64,000 nucleotides of DNA from assembly GCA_025642065.1 (NCBI GenBank), contig JAODUP010000443.1, positions 613,501-677,500 on the forward strand, written 5' to 3'. Positions 25,566 through 36,088 of the stretch are shown piece after piece. A program made the position numbers and the translations under genes. The notes under the pieces are model-generated. The model was not told where the DNA came from and did no database searches. It was given only the letters and a program-made list of their open reading frames with translations. The stretch comes from Paralvinella palmiformis. Taxonomy: Eukaryota; Annelida; Polychaeta; Terebellida; Alvinellidae. The first letter of the stretch is position 1; every line of letters starts with the position of its first letter.

Positions 25566-28500
25566 GATATTTACTGTTTTCTGATATTTTCAGATGTTTG
25601 TGTGTCTTGGAATCATGTTTGCCATCCAGTGGGGCTATGCTTTAGCTAACATCTCTGTTACCCTAGCTATCTATATCTATATATCTCAGGCCAATCCAGG
25701 AGTGTTTCCTGGTGAGTTATTTATTACAAATAAGATCTGTGTACTTGTTCCTGTTTTTCTTACATGACAATTAATGAAACAGGGCTACTGGTAATAATTT
25801 GTAAAAAATCTCTATATATTTAGGGGTTCAGAATCAGCAGAAATATGTAATTTTTCTTGTACCGACAAATGCTTCTTAAATATTTTCTGTAAAATTTCAA
25901 TTAATATTTAATATTTCGCTGACTGTAGCCTTGTTTAGATTGATTAAAGGAAATGGGTCGAGAAAAGCGATGGTAACAAAAATAGATTGTTACGATACTG
26001 AAGGAAATGTTCAGAGAATGATATCATGACAAGCATAAACAGTATTTCCACAATCTGTTTCTGTATCTTAAATAGATCATTCAATTGACAAGTTGTGTTA
26101 ATAATCAGAAAAAGTGGTTCAGCAAAAAAGTGGATGTTGGAAACCCATCCCAAAAAGTTGCATGAAGGCCAGTTATCGCATGAGAGTACAGTTAATAAAA
26201 GCAAGAGCTCTCCTTTCCACTCCATTAATGATGCTTGTCAGTGAATCTGACTCAGTGACTGACATCTGTATTTCTGACGGAAAGTGACAAGGACGTTGAT
26301 GTTTCTTTTCAAAAAGGCTTCACAGACAGCACGAAAGAGAGTTATCATGTACCGTATTTCCTTGTTAATGTAAAATTGAAGCATTCTATTGTAATTTAAG
26401 TGCAGAGCCCATGAGCAAATCTCAGGCATTTAAAATTAAATGAATTCTTTCTTAAAGAACCAGTATCACCAGTACCTCTTTATTGGAGTTATACGAAACA
26501 TTCTAGTAATGGCCTAACTCGACTGGAAAGGATAGAAGTCCAGAAAATGCTGAATTTTGATGGTTAATAAACTGCTAGTAACTAAGTAAGCAAAGTAGTT
26601 TTAACAGAATCTTGTCCTCAGTAAACAGTGAAGAATACTGCCAATACTAGTCGTCTCTTTTTAACATGAAACAAAGAGCTAATTCTAAACCCAAAACCTT
26701 ACACAGCAATCAGAAAACCGTAGAAAGAAAAGGCCTAATGCTATCATTTGCATATAATAAACTCTCTGACTATATAATTAGATTTACCACTTTAGCAAGG
26801 ACAAATATTGTTTGCTCTTTCAGGTTTGGGTTTATAATATTGTTGTTATTCATGTATCTCTGCGTGTTGTTTTCCACTCTTTGGTTAATTTCATACACTT
26901 TTGTAATACGATTATCTGAAGCTTTTAAATGTGAATGTTCACTCACTTAACACGCACACACACACATACACAGAAAGAGAGAGAGACAGACAGACAGACA
27001 TACACACACACACATAGAATGCGTCAATCAAGTAGTAAGATTGTATTGAGTTTAAGAGTCTAGTACTACCAATAATGACTAATTGATATTAACTTTTATT
27101 CTTTATGACAGATGGAAATTGTTTTTATGTGGGTGTTAAGTTTGATCATTTTGTCTCATCAGGTATTGCTGACTTCTCAATGATTGACTGGATTCGTGAT
27201 GGGTTGAGAAACTGCTGCAGGTAGGTAGAATACAGTAGGGTACAGAAAAATGTTCTTTTATGCAAACAATAGTCCATTTTATTTCATTTCAGAGTTGGTG
27301 ACCTAAATATTGTTGTTTTATTAATGTGTTCTAACGGATTTTAGTACATCTGAATGTATTAAATGAAGCGAATAGCAACACTTCCAAAAGCATGAAGGGT
27401 GTTTCATCTTTTGCACTGCCATTTGGAGGTCACTTGGCTGATTGAGCCTACCATGGGCACAAAAGAGGCGATAGAACAGGAAACTTTTATGCTGTAATAA
27501 CCATATTGTTTTACATACATGAAATATAGTTCTTTTTGATAATAATCTGCATTGTTTAGATGGTTACTGGATAATTTGCCCTTGTGGATAACTGTCATTA
27601 AATGTTTACACTTTGCCCATGAAGACACTCTGCTATGACACAAGAAGATAAAATAAAATCCTATACTACTATTTAATGGAAATGACCATATATTAAAAAC
27701 AAATTCACTTTTTTCAATAAATGTTTGGTGTACCTGCTTCATGTCTTTAATCAATGTTAGCCAGACCAATAAATGTAACATTTTATCATTTGTTATTAAA
27801 GACATTGGGTATACTATTTTATGCAGAGTATTTACTCATTGCGTGTATTCAAAATTAGTTTCTCGCTTTTAATTATGAAACTTGGTTTTTCAAAAGATAT
27901 TGGTAGAACAAGAATGAAAGTTTGAACATGCTCACTTCTCATGTTTACATGAAAGGTTATATATAACTAAAATCAATATCCATGTTATTTCTTGAGTTCT
28001 CGTGCTGTGATAATCATTGTTATTTGCGAGAAGAACTTCGAGGCCAGTAACACAAGTTAGCACGTGATCCAGATATTAAGTTTCAGATATCAAATGCCAG
28101 ACAATTAGTGCATAGTTCTAATATATATTATATTTATTTGTATGTGATCAGAGATATTAAACACATTCATGTGTAAATACGAAATATAATTCCTGGATAA
28201 AAATGACTTCCCTGTGTGTTTAATTTTGGACTTTCTCACCAATTACATTCTGAGGGAAACTAGTTTTGATCAACTTTTCTAATCTGTGCACTAGAATGTT
28301 GTGTTGAATGGTGAATAAATTTAAACATCAGTGACCCCCTTAAGTGCATTTTTAGTGATTCGTTTTTACAGTTCTTTTGTATTGACCTGTCAGTTGTTTA
28401 TACTCAGTTGTTTATACTTGGTACTGTGAATTACCACTCGGACATAAATAAATTAAAAACAGACATTTTATTATATCATCACAATGGTTTTTGGTTCCAT

Positions 28501-28740
28501 TTTCCGTACATTGCCTCTCGCTTATCTGATTCGTTGCATTCCCAATATTATGATGTGATTTTACTTTCCAGACGTGGGCCACCACCTCCAGAACAAATCG
28601 TCATCACGCCAAATGCACCAGCCATGGAAACAATGGCTGCCCAGCTGACTGAAGACAATGAAGATTTTGCAGACAGAGGGCGCTATCATCAATCAGAAAT
28701 AGTTAAGGGTAACAACTTTCAGGACTATGATAGTGAGTGA
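8802..28740 (+). CDS. SLC12A8: SLC12A8-like transporter (CCC9), 13 coding exons, complete
   Basis: Predicted 12-helix-class membrane carrier of the SLC12 (APC superfamily) family. Coding exons: 8802-9002, 12951-13091, 13626-13817, 18215-18332, 18454-18567, 18922-19123, 20188-20275, 23808-23954, 24299-24791, 25059-25150, 25594-25711, 27163-27220, 28572-28740. All introns are GT-AG and the phases join without a break, giving 2,133 nt or 710 residues plus TGA; human SLC12A8 is about the same length (714). Diagnostic stretches are [20 protein letters not shown] in exon 2, [18 protein letters not shown] in exon 8 and RGPNKVPV in exon 9. The family member has been reported in mammals as a nicotinamide mononucleotide transporter, a role that is disputed; the substrate here is unknown. 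The start is the first Met of exon 1, with A at -3. Identity as SLC12A8 is very secure; the exact start is less so. Confidence 0.93.
9745..10075 (-). mobile_element. tRNA-derived SINE, family B
   Basis: Read on the minus strand it begins with a tRNA-like head (tagcgcagttagttagagtg as A box, gggttcgaggc as B box) and ends ggccgctatataaatatcac followed by (ATT)n. The tail resembles the 3' ends of the LINE copies in this window. Similar tgttttatt sequence on both sides may be the target duplication. Confidence 0.8.
11666..11854 (+). mobile_element. tRNA-derived SINE, family A, with intact target-site duplication
   Basis: Full family-A copy from the ggggcgcctcc head to the ATCATT tail, flanked by the perfect 14-bp direct repeat ccaaccagtattca at 11652-11665 and 11855-11868. 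The B box is slightly decayed (gtttgaatctt). Confidence 0.92.
12262..12335 (+). mobile_element. family-A SINE 3' fragment
   Basis: Only the last part of the family-A body (ctcatttggcctaccatgtg) and an expanded (ATC)n tail remain. Confidence 0.7.
12951..13817 (+). CDS. SLC12A8: SLC12A8 exons 2-3: first membrane helices
   Basis: Exon 2 (12951-13091, 47 codons) follows tttgtttcag and ends at gtaagt. It carries the PWWK motif, [10 protein letters not shown] and TM1. Exon 3 (13626-13817, 64 codons) carries two further hydrophobic segments, the GVCER turn and [13 protein letters not shown], the family's conserved TM3 region. Both exons are phase 0 on both sides. The 534-bp intron between them holds nothing recognisable. 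Confidence 0.93.
14595..14959 (+). mobile_element. tRNA-derived SINE, family C, with intact target-site duplication
   Basis: The head gagctccggtggcctagccg and B box ggttcgaacccc form a tRNA-like promoter. A body of about 290 bp follows, ending in an (AAAC)n-like tail. The 12-bp direct repeat acctaattcatt at 14583-14594 and 14960-14971 marks the insertion. Unrelated in body to families A, B and D. Confidence 0.92.
15335..15671 (+). mobile_element. hAT-type MITE with 8-bp target-site duplication
   Basis: Terminal inverted repeats CAGGGTTGG and CCAACCCTG enclose 337 bp rich in GATTTAATCA-like words. The perfect 8-bp direct repeat gtggaaag (15327-15334 and 15672-15679) flanks it, the length characteristic of hAT transposition. 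No coding capacity. Confidence 0.9.
17955..18258 (+). repeat. triplicated intron-3 acceptor and exon-4 start, separated by (TA)n
   Basis: Three copies of ttaaacacacattgtattg, a cag acceptor, and the first 44 or so bases of exon 4. The extra exon starts are at 17993 and 18095; the true one is at 18215. Copies 2 and 3 are identical across the shared part; copy 1 has a 7-bp insertion and two substitutions. Each extra copy ends at 'ccat', where it runs into a (TA)n array. Confidence 0.95.
18215..18567 (+). CDS. SLC12A8: SLC12A8 exons 4-5: middle membrane helices
   Basis: Exon 4 (18215-18332) encodes [19 protein letters not shown] and ends in phase 1. Exon 5 (18454-18567) continues with [14 protein letters not shown], matching the vertebrate protein closely, and ends in phase 1. 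The 5' end of exon 4, together with its splice acceptor, occurs in two additional upstream copies (acceptor followed by coding sequence at 17993 and at 18095). The copy at 18215 is chosen because only it continues into the rest of the exon. Confidence 0.92.
18922..20275 (+). CDS. SLC12A8: SLC12A8 exons 6-7: extracellular loop and TM6-7 region
   Basis: Exon 6 (18922-19123) encodes GSGFVGYHS, a short polar loop with an N-glycosylation sequon (NNT), then [20 protein letters not shown] and the SGDLKNP motif typical of APC-type carriers. Exon 7 (20188-20275, donor gtaaac) encodes a hydrophobic helix and ends MIAEK. The junction is phase 2. The intron between them (19124-20187) contains only a (CA)n tract at about 19,680-19,757. 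Confidence 0.92.
21185..21475 (+). mobile_element. tRNA-derived SINE, family D
   Basis: tRNA-like head (gcctctttgggcacatgggt) and B box (gcggttcgcacctc), then a body continuing to a (TTA)n-like tail. No clean target duplication was found. Confidence 0.65.
21971..22168 (+). mobile_element. tRNA-derived SINE, family A
   Basis: Complete family-A copy with an (ATC)n tail. Flanks tttaaccgaaaca and tttagtgaaaaca may be a decayed target duplication. Confidence 0.88.
22818..23730 (+). mobile_element. CR1/L2-like LINE, reverse transcriptase C-terminus and 3' tail
   Basis: Broken frames encode segments of the non-LTR reverse transcriptase C-terminus: [47 protein letters not shown] and [11 protein letters not shown]. 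Stops and frameshifts make it inactive. It ends with ggatattggcactattgaag and a (TTA)n tail. Inserted in SLC12A8 intron 7. Confidence 0.88.
23808..25150 (+). CDS. SLC12A8: SLC12A8 exons 8-10: TM8-10 and large cytosolic loop
   Basis: Exon 8 (23808-23954) encodes [19 protein letters not shown] and the invariant [16 protein letters not shown]. Exon 9 (24299-24791, the longest exon) carries [14 protein letters not shown], two helices, then about 100 hydrophilic residues rich in Ser, Asp and Gln, corresponding to the long intracellular loop of SLC12A8. Exon 10 (25059-25150) closes the loop with [10 protein letters not shown]. Reading from exon 9 into its intron stays open through a (TG)n tract, but joining phase 1 to exon 10 restores the family sequence. 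Confidence 0.92.
25594..28740 (+). CDS. SLC12A8: SLC12A8 exons 11-13: last helices and C-terminus
   Basis: Exon 11 (25594-25711) is a membrane pair ending QANPGVFPG. Exon 12 (27163-27220) is a 19-codon exon encoding [19 protein letters not shown], whose WI.....R pattern is kept in vertebrate homologues. Exon 13 (28572-28740) encodes a polar tail ending FQDYDSE before TGA. The acceptor of exon 11 follows a (TA)n run by about 30 bp. Confidence 0.88.
27393..27470 (+). mobile_element. family-A SINE 3' fragment (old)
   Basis: A diverged piece of the family-A body (gggtgtttcatc, tttggaggtcacttgg, gagcctaccatgggcaca) in SLC12A8 intron 12. Confidence 0.6.
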
Positions 28741-29714
28741 AGAGAATCATGAAGTCTAGGCCACTGTGTTATGTAATTCATTCATTTTATGCCCATTTGC
28801 TTGACCATGAACCTCTTACTAATGTGTTCATCGTAGAATTGATCCAGGTCATCTCTTATTCCAATAATTCCATCCCATATCATCAAAGAAAGGTCATTCT
28901 TTGAACTGACGTGCAACCCGACAAGCAGAAATTGGATTCTCTTTCACCGTACGAAGTGTTGTTGTTCAGAGTGATGTTCTTGTATTATCTAGAGTAATTT
29001 AAGTCAATCATTCTATGCTTGCTGTTCATAAGTAACATTCCCCGAGAGTTTTACAATGTTGATCAGGTTTCTTTATCAGAGTTGATTTGGTGCAAATTAG
29101 GATATATTACAAACATACTGCATTCAAACACCAGGATTTAATTAAATATAAATTGTGTGTGTGTGTGTGTTACATATTCACACTGCTATGTATGTTATAT
29201 TGTGAATGTTATTTTCTGTTTAGCTTTTAGCCAGATTTTCTTTAAAATAAGATATAATTATTTAGAAGACAGTTATCTACTCCTCTACGTGTACAAATTT
29301 CTGTCCACATATTTGTATCTATATAAATATTGGTATATTCAGATACGTATTTCCATTAGTGTTCCAGTGGCAGTAACTTAGGATATTTCACTTCTGCCAG
29401 ATATGTTCGTGTCCTTTCTGTTCGTAATGTATTATTACCAAAATAATAATAATAATAAATACTTATGACCCACTTTCATGTAGTGTTGTATCGAAAGATG
29501 TATCATTGCTTTAATAACTTCCATTGCATTAAAGGTTTGAAGTGATAGCATTTTGTGGTTTGAAGAGGCACCATTTTATGGTTTTCATCAATATCAAGTT
29601 GGTAGTGTGTTAATAGATTTATATCAGTATGTCTTTGTCTTTTTATCCAGATGATAATTTATCTGTGAGTGTGTGTACTAAAGTAATGCTAAGATGTTCC
29701 CCATGACTTGTACT

Positions 29715-29750
<36 letters not shown>

Positions 29751-30148
29751 CATCTGGAGGGTGGGGTAAGGAGGACATCCTGAAAGCTTTTATTTATCTC
29801 AGAATTCCAAATGGAAGAAATTATATTATTATAGGTATTGGAAAGGGAAACCTATGTTATGAAATCACTGATTTGAAACAGTAATAGCCTCTGTTCGAAT
29901 TTCTGTCCTATTCATGTGCATGTTTTAGTTGTAGTATTAGATAGCAGATGGTGGTCTGAAGTTTGGATAGTTATATATAGGTCATCCATTGTAATTCAAT
30001 TATCATGTACCATTCTTTGGATGAGAATCCTGACAAACATATCTAATTATGAAGACCAAATCTTAGGTTACATTCCAACACAGTTGTAGCCATCGAATTA
30101 TATAACTTAGCATTTTAATGGCCACTGTATACTTGTAATTATTGGATG

Positions 30149-30188
<40 letters not shown>

Positions 30189-30531
30189 CATGGGGTCAAT
30201 TCAATTCCGGGATTGGAATTGATTATTTAAAAAAGGAATTGGAATTGATAAAATTACAATTGAAGTTTCCCCCAAAAAGATTAAATTCACAAATTAATTT
30301 ACCATTTTATTTTTTAATTCATAAATATTTCTTTCATGACAATCGTAATTGGAATATAAACTTTGAGTAGGTATTCCAAGTAGATACTCGGAGTTGGCAC
30401 TTGGAGTACCTAGTTATGGTAAAAAGTAGTAGGTAAAAAGAGTCGGTAAAATTGGAATTGGTACAATTGGGATTGATAAATTTGATGTGAAATTGGAATT
30501 GACAAAATGGAATTGACCCCATGTCTGATAA

Positions 30532-30582
<51 letters not shown>

Positions 30583-31954
30583 GATGGTGTGTAATCAACA
30601 TAAATCTAGTATGCATTGTAGTTTATATCAGTCAGATGGTATTAATCTGTGTTGTAATTGTAATGTGAGGTCAAGGTTCACTTTTATGACTGTAGAAATT
30701 TCAGTTGATTGTTCATGTGAATGCAGTATCCTTGTTACCATTTTATTGTCAAGATCAATATCTACTGTATTATTTCAATTTGATGATGGACATCTCCGTT
30801 AGGGGGAAATTGATTGTTGAATGAGGTCAGAATATTACGAAAGGTCATTAACACAGAGGCATAAAGCAACTTAATAATCATCTGATATATGTTTATTAAT
30901 ATTAGTTTTGTATGTGCCAATGAAGCTGAACCACCTTGACATAAGGTGTGTCATCTTCTGTAAATGTCTTGCTGTGATGAGAGAAGGTTATCAAGTAATA
31001 CTTTAGTCCACTAGCATATAACCCGTAGTCATAGGTTGTCTTGTAGACTTTTGCCATGGTGATGTGCCATGTGTGAGGAATAAATACTATTATTTTACAC
31101 CAACGTAACACAAATAACTCTGTCGCCGTACATAACGTCAACAACACCGTCAATAAATTCCTGTATCCTCGGGTTAACGAAGTAGATCTTATATCTTTGA
31201 GTGGTCTAATTACACATGGGCAATAATGTGGACCTTCCAGCTGGATACAGCTTCACATTATCTAGCTTTATCTAAACATTACTTATTTGTAGCTGTGATT
31301 TTTTTTTTATAAATAGAGCGCTCCAGGCTACTTAAACGATGGTGTGTTCATGCCATTATTTTAGGTTTCAGGGATGTCACGTGTTAGTTTGATCTCTTCA
31401 AGGTTAGCATAGTGTCGATATTTGAAGGATCTCTACATCTTTATATAGATGTATGTAAAATTTACGCAGATGTCCTTATGTAGCAGAAGCGAGAAGTACT
31501 TAATGTTATGTTTCTGTTGTATTCTTCACACACACACACGCACGCACGCACACACACGCACGCACACACGCACGCACACACACAGCATTATTTTAATAAT
31601 GATGGTATCATGTTTATCATCGTTTCAATGTTTGGTGATTATATTGTGGAAAAATATGTTGACTTATCATTAAGAACCCATGATTAGACAGAGACCTTTG
31701 CTATTATCTGGTCTGTGTTTATGATGAACATTTGTTATGTCTCTTGCACCACGTTTATTCTTGTGTTTAGAAGTAATGACTATAAGTAGTATTTGCATGT
31801 ATCCATATATATAAATATTGAGTCTAGTAAAATATCGATGTTAATGGCTCTATGGAATGAAAAATATGATGTTTTCAGACTTGCAGTACTGAACACCCAA
31901 TATTGAAGCCATAGTTAAAATTATCAATCGGTGAGCATCAGACTGTTTTTGTAA

Positions 31955-31999
<45 letters not shown>

Positions 32000-32135
32000 C
32001 AATATATTTGTGTGATCTCCCAGGTGGTATTCCTTTATAATGTTATGCCAGATACATGCCAAAACTTCACTTATTTGTTAAATGAGGAACATATTAGGCA
32101 GTGGCTTAATATATTTAGCTCTGAGCTTGTTTTAG

Positions 32136-32173
<38 letters not shown>

Positions 32174-32850
32174 AAGAACATGTCCACAACAAACAAATGT
32201 TGTAATGTAAAACATGATTATTAGTGTTTACTGTAGTAATGGTGATGTTACTGGTTAGTATGGTATTTTACTGGGTAAAGAATATTGTCACAATTTGAAA
32301 ATTATTTTAATGGAAGCGAATGATCTATATAGTTTGATTGGCCTGATCTACTTGTTTAATCTATATTAAATAGTATTATTCGCGATTTCTTACGACACAA
32401 GTCTTCATATTTTTTCTTGATATTTTACTAATGATATAATTAAATGTGTAGCACTGATTTAATTGCTACAGGTAAATCTTAACTTTGAATTATTTCATTT
32501 CTGATTGAGCGCGTGCGTGTGTGTGTGTGTGTGTTTAAAAAATCTACTTATGATCCAAGATATTTATTTGTAAAGTAAACCGTCTGGCAATATTTATACA
32601 CTGAGTGTGATATTTTCAGTGTGGGTTCAATTCTTGTGTCTTGTTTATTTCTATAATGATGTGTGTCACCGTTAACGGTGTAACAATTAGAGATGTCCCT
32701 CTGTGTGTTTTGTTATGTTGAAACCTTTTTTTTTAGCAATTGTACACCACCACTTGTGCGTGATGGTTGTTATGTTGTCAGATGATGTTAGAAGAATGTT
32801 TTTTGACTGTTAAAGTGATATTTTATTGTTTGAATAAAGATTGTTGAAAA
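28741..32850 (+). other. probable 3' UTR/3' flank of SLC12A8
   Basis: About 4.1 kb of AT-rich sequence with no convincing coding content follows the SLC12A8 stop. AATAAA hexamers occur at 29454 and at 32833, the latter followed by an A-rich stretch and then GT-rich sequence, so it is the most typical cleavage context. Inside lie (GT)n and (TA)n tracts and one GGAATTG-rich MITE at 30185-30527. Which polyadenylation site is used cannot be decided from sequence alone. Confidence 0.35.
30185..30527 (+). mobile_element. hAT-type MITE, GGAATTG-rich family, copy 2
   Basis: Perfect 18-bp terminal inverted repeat, CAGACATGGGGTCAATTC at the left and its exact complement at the right end. Length 343 bp, with the same internal words as copies 1 and 3, including the tccaagtag / ctcggagt centre. 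It sits between two (TA)n arrays, so a target duplication cannot be read. Confidence 0.85.
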
Positions 32851-32922
32851 TAAACAAAAATTCTTTCCTTTTTAGTGCCTTCAACAAGTACGTTACAACT
32901 AACGCCGGTCGTGTGTAGGTAG

Positions 32923-33205
32923 CAGACATGGGGTCGATTCAATTCCGGAATTGGAATTACATTTTTGTAAAAATGGAATTGGAATTGATAAATTTGGAAT
33001 TGAAGTTAATGCTACAAAACAAAAACATTTATCCAAAAACTAATTTGCCGTTTAACGTTTTAATTCAGAAACATTTCTTCCATGACCATCCTATTTGGAA
33101 TATAAACTACTCGGGAGTAGGCATTCCAAGTAGGTACTCCGAGTACCTGCTCCAATCAGTGATTGGAGTAGGTAAAAAATGGAAATGGAATTGATCAATT
33201 TGATG
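32923..33205 (+). mobile_element. hAT-type MITE, GGAATTG-rich family, copy 3 (3' truncated)
   Basis: Left end CAGACATGGGGTCGATTC and the shared interior up to the 'ttgatcaatttgatgtc' segment; the right terminal repeat is missing. It lies just beyond the candidate 3' end of the SLC12A8 transcript. Confidence 0.75.
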
Positions 33206-33660
33206 TCAACATTTTGTTTTATAGAAATTATCTCGAGAAATATGAAGCAGTAGTAAAATAGAACAGTCAACTGAAGAGCTGACAAATTTGTTTATCATTT
33301 GCGATCAGCAGCCGTATTGCTACTAATACTTTTAAGCGAGCCAGTGAATTAATGAGCATGAAATTACGACACCTCGATCGATACACCAAGGTCATTTTGG
33401 GTCGCTTCCCTTGAGACCCTAATTATTAATGGGAATGACTTATCTCGATCTGACTCGCTTGTCACGTAATCACGTACGCGTGTGCGAACATGTCACACGC
33501 CTTTATCGCCAAATACATAATAATCGCGGCATTCCTTTCTCGGGCGGCTCAGATAAGGCATTTAGCTACGGTGATCAGTGGACACGAAGCTAACAGGCAG
33601 CCAGTCATCGTAGACTATCGAACCTGAATTGTGCATTAAACCAAACCTATATAGGTAGGA

Positions 33661-33858
33661 GAGCGCCTCTTTGGTCTAACTGCCAGTGCGTTGAATCACA
33701 GATCACTACCACCTGAGTTCGAATCTCGGCGTGGGCATATCTGAAGGGTGTTCCATCTTTGACTTCGCTCCATTACATTGGGAGGTCGCTCGGCCCATTT
33801 AGCGTACTATGTGCACAAAAGTGGCCGTAAAATATAAATCATCATCATCATCATCATC
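33661..33858 (+). mobile_element. tRNA-derived SINE, family A
   Basis: Full-length copy with diverged A box (tctttggtctaactgccagt), intact B box gttcgaatctc and (ATC)n tail. taggtagg on both sides may be a short target duplication. Confidence 0.87.
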
Positions 33859-34150
33859 TTACGTAGGTAGGTCTATTATAATTATTATAGTATTGCATAC
33901 ACCCCCCTCCTGCAGGCTAACGTTTGGGACGACGCTGCGTATCTAAAATAACCGAAACTAATACGAATAGTCTTATCATTATTGTATTTACTGAATTATT
34001 ACCTCGCGTATATTAAATTATATTAGTAATTATATTAAGTATTATCATTTATAAGTTGTTACCGATGACAATAGTAAACTATTATTTGCTTAGAAGTAAT
34101 GCTGGTTTAGAGCTAATGCTACAGTATAAAGAAAGCTAGGCAACCGATTA

Positions 34151-34355
34151 GATGATAATGATGATGATGATGATGATTGTTGTTGTTTTGCGGCCACTTT
34201 TGTACACATGGTAGGCTAAATGGACCGAGCGACCTCCGAAGGTAATAAGGCAAAGTCGAAGGTGAAACACCATTCAGATATGCCAGCGACGAGATTCGCA
34301 CACGGGTGGTAATAATCTGTGATCCAGCACGCTACCGTTATAGCGCGCAGGAGCC
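34151..34355 (-). mobile_element. tRNA-derived SINE, family A
   Basis: Reverse-oriented copy: (GAT)n tail at left, then ccacttttgtacacatggta and ggtaggctaaatggaccgag, with the tRNA-like head at right. Moderately diverged. Confidence 0.85.
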
Positions 34356-34570
34356 CTGCGATAAGTTATTGGATAAGTTACAGGGACAGTTCACCCTCAG
34401 ATAATATCGTTTAAATATATCATGCTTATAACAGTAAAACAAATCATAATAATAACCACGAACTATACCTAATATCACATATATAAGGAACTAATCGAAA
34501 TTACCGGAGGGCCGCCATTACGGCTGCACCGAATGTCAGATTCGAAGGCGGTAAGGTGAACAGTCCAGTG

Positions 34571-34714
34571 CTATGACCTCGCCTGGGCCAGGAGTTCACG
34601 TAGACACCAGCTAGTGTTCCCGGTTCTCCTCGCGCTTTCTTCGAAACAATCGGAATCATCTTCATCTTGTAATGGTTCTTCTCGCTCAAACTGATATGGC
34701 TGAATGTGAGTCAT
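34571..34714 (-). pseudogene. IQPYQFE-type (P2X7-like zinc-domain) N-terminal fragment
   Basis: A 47-codon frame starting MTHIQPYQFE, followed by an acidic stretch and RRTGNTSWC. This resembles the N-terminus of a widespread invertebrate and fish protein class in which such a head precedes a Cys-rich domain (W-C-x-C-x-x-C). Here the frame stops before any Cys-rich domain. It could be a true first exon spliced further left on the minus strand, or a decayed copy. Family naming is from memory; no downstream exon was found. Confidence 0.4.
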
Positions 34715-34981
34715 GGTGTAAATTTGGCGAGATTACTGCGTTTTGTTTTGGAATTATTCAAAACTTAACACTTAATTGTTTATATGCTTTTAAATTGGTT
34801 ATTCAGACTTCCGGTCAAATTGCTTGGTTCAAGTGACTTCAGGACAGGCCATTAATAGTCGATTAACCAACAGTTTTAGCCGGATTGTTTAATGTGTGGG
34901 TGATTGTTTTTCATATTTTGACATCGTTTACAGATATAAACATTTTAATAAAAAGTACAGATCTTCCGATTACTACCAAAA

Positions 34982-35293
34982 ATGGCAGAAGATTTTGTGC
35001 TTGAAAAACAAATGTACAGTTTCAGACCTTCCACTATTTTAATAATAAAATACAGAATATATTCTTCTTCCCACAGAAGAAATACCACAGAAGATTTTGG
35101 AGATTTAAAAAAAAGTATTCAAACAAACAAGTATGTAGTTGTGCAATGTTCTCAGCGCACAGCTACTGTGTTGTTAGATGCCTGTGGGGAGCTTGGCACT
35201 GCCAATCAAATCCTGCGTTGGCCGGAAGTCGTGGCACTCCAAGTGAACGTTGATCCTACGGTGCAGCAAGTTGCACAGCGTCTCTGCACCTAA
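34982..35293 (+). pseudogene. possible retroelement (gypsy-type) polyprotein fragment
   Basis: A 103-codon frame containing VALQVNVDPTVQQVAQRL, which resembles the linker just before reverse transcriptase in gypsy-like elements. Neither protease nor polymerase motifs remain, and the frame closes after that point. Similarity is weak and remembered, not computed. Confidence 0.3.
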
Positions 35294-36033
35294 AGATTCC
35301 CGGAACTTGGTGTCATTCTTGGTAAAAAGGCTGTTCGACAGGGGCGTGGGCGTGGGTTTGCGTTGCGACCACAGGCCAAGTCCATAAAAGTGAAAGATTT
35401 TCAAAATAAAGCGGGAAAGCGGAAGATTTTCTAGGAAAACAGGAGAATCGGAAGGATTGCATTTGGAAAGACTGCATTTATGATATTTGTAAACATAGCT
35501 CTATTAGTCCTGAAATGAAGGTGAACTGTTCCTTTACGTGTTAAACAGATTATCAGTAAGGGTCTGACCTCGATCGTAGGGCGCTCTAGAAACAAAGGGC
35601 GCTATTAGTTTGAAGTGCTATGTATCGATCGTTAGGTGGCTAGCAGGACGAATTATTATCTGCCATAAATACCAACAGAATTTGGACGTTTGAAAGGGGA
35701 TGTTAGGTATTATTTAAAATAATAGGTGTTTGATCTGATAAATTGAATAATTTTCAGCTTTTGAAGACTAAGTTCACTTAGTTATTGAGATACATGGCTC
35801 GATAAATCAGTACAATGCCAATATCCGTGAAATATGTTGTTGGGTTATCATGCCTGGGCTCAGCTGACGAGTTTGGATAATCGTTCCAGATTTGTATTTC
35901 TAAGAGCTATCGACTCCATATCGTTGCAAATTGTTTCTGATTTGTGAGGACAGCTTTGAAGCCATACTATGCGCTTGTTATGTCATCCCGGACATATGCC
36001 AGGGGTAGTGTTTCCTTCATCTCCCCCAACATT

Positions 36034-36088
<55 letters not shown>

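Noticed and set aside
27404..27805. Minus-strand 133-codon frame
   Set aside because: It overlaps an old SINE fragment in an intron and shows no domain.
30902..31153. Minus-strand 83-codon frame with an AATAAA just after its stop
   Set aside because: It has a hydrophobic start but no recognisable family, and it lies in the likely SLC12A8 3' UTR; too weak to call a gene.
34501..34689. 62-codon minus-strand frame overlapping the IQPYQFE fragment
   Set aside because: The alternative frame at 34571-34714 carries a recognisable motif; this one is its shadow.
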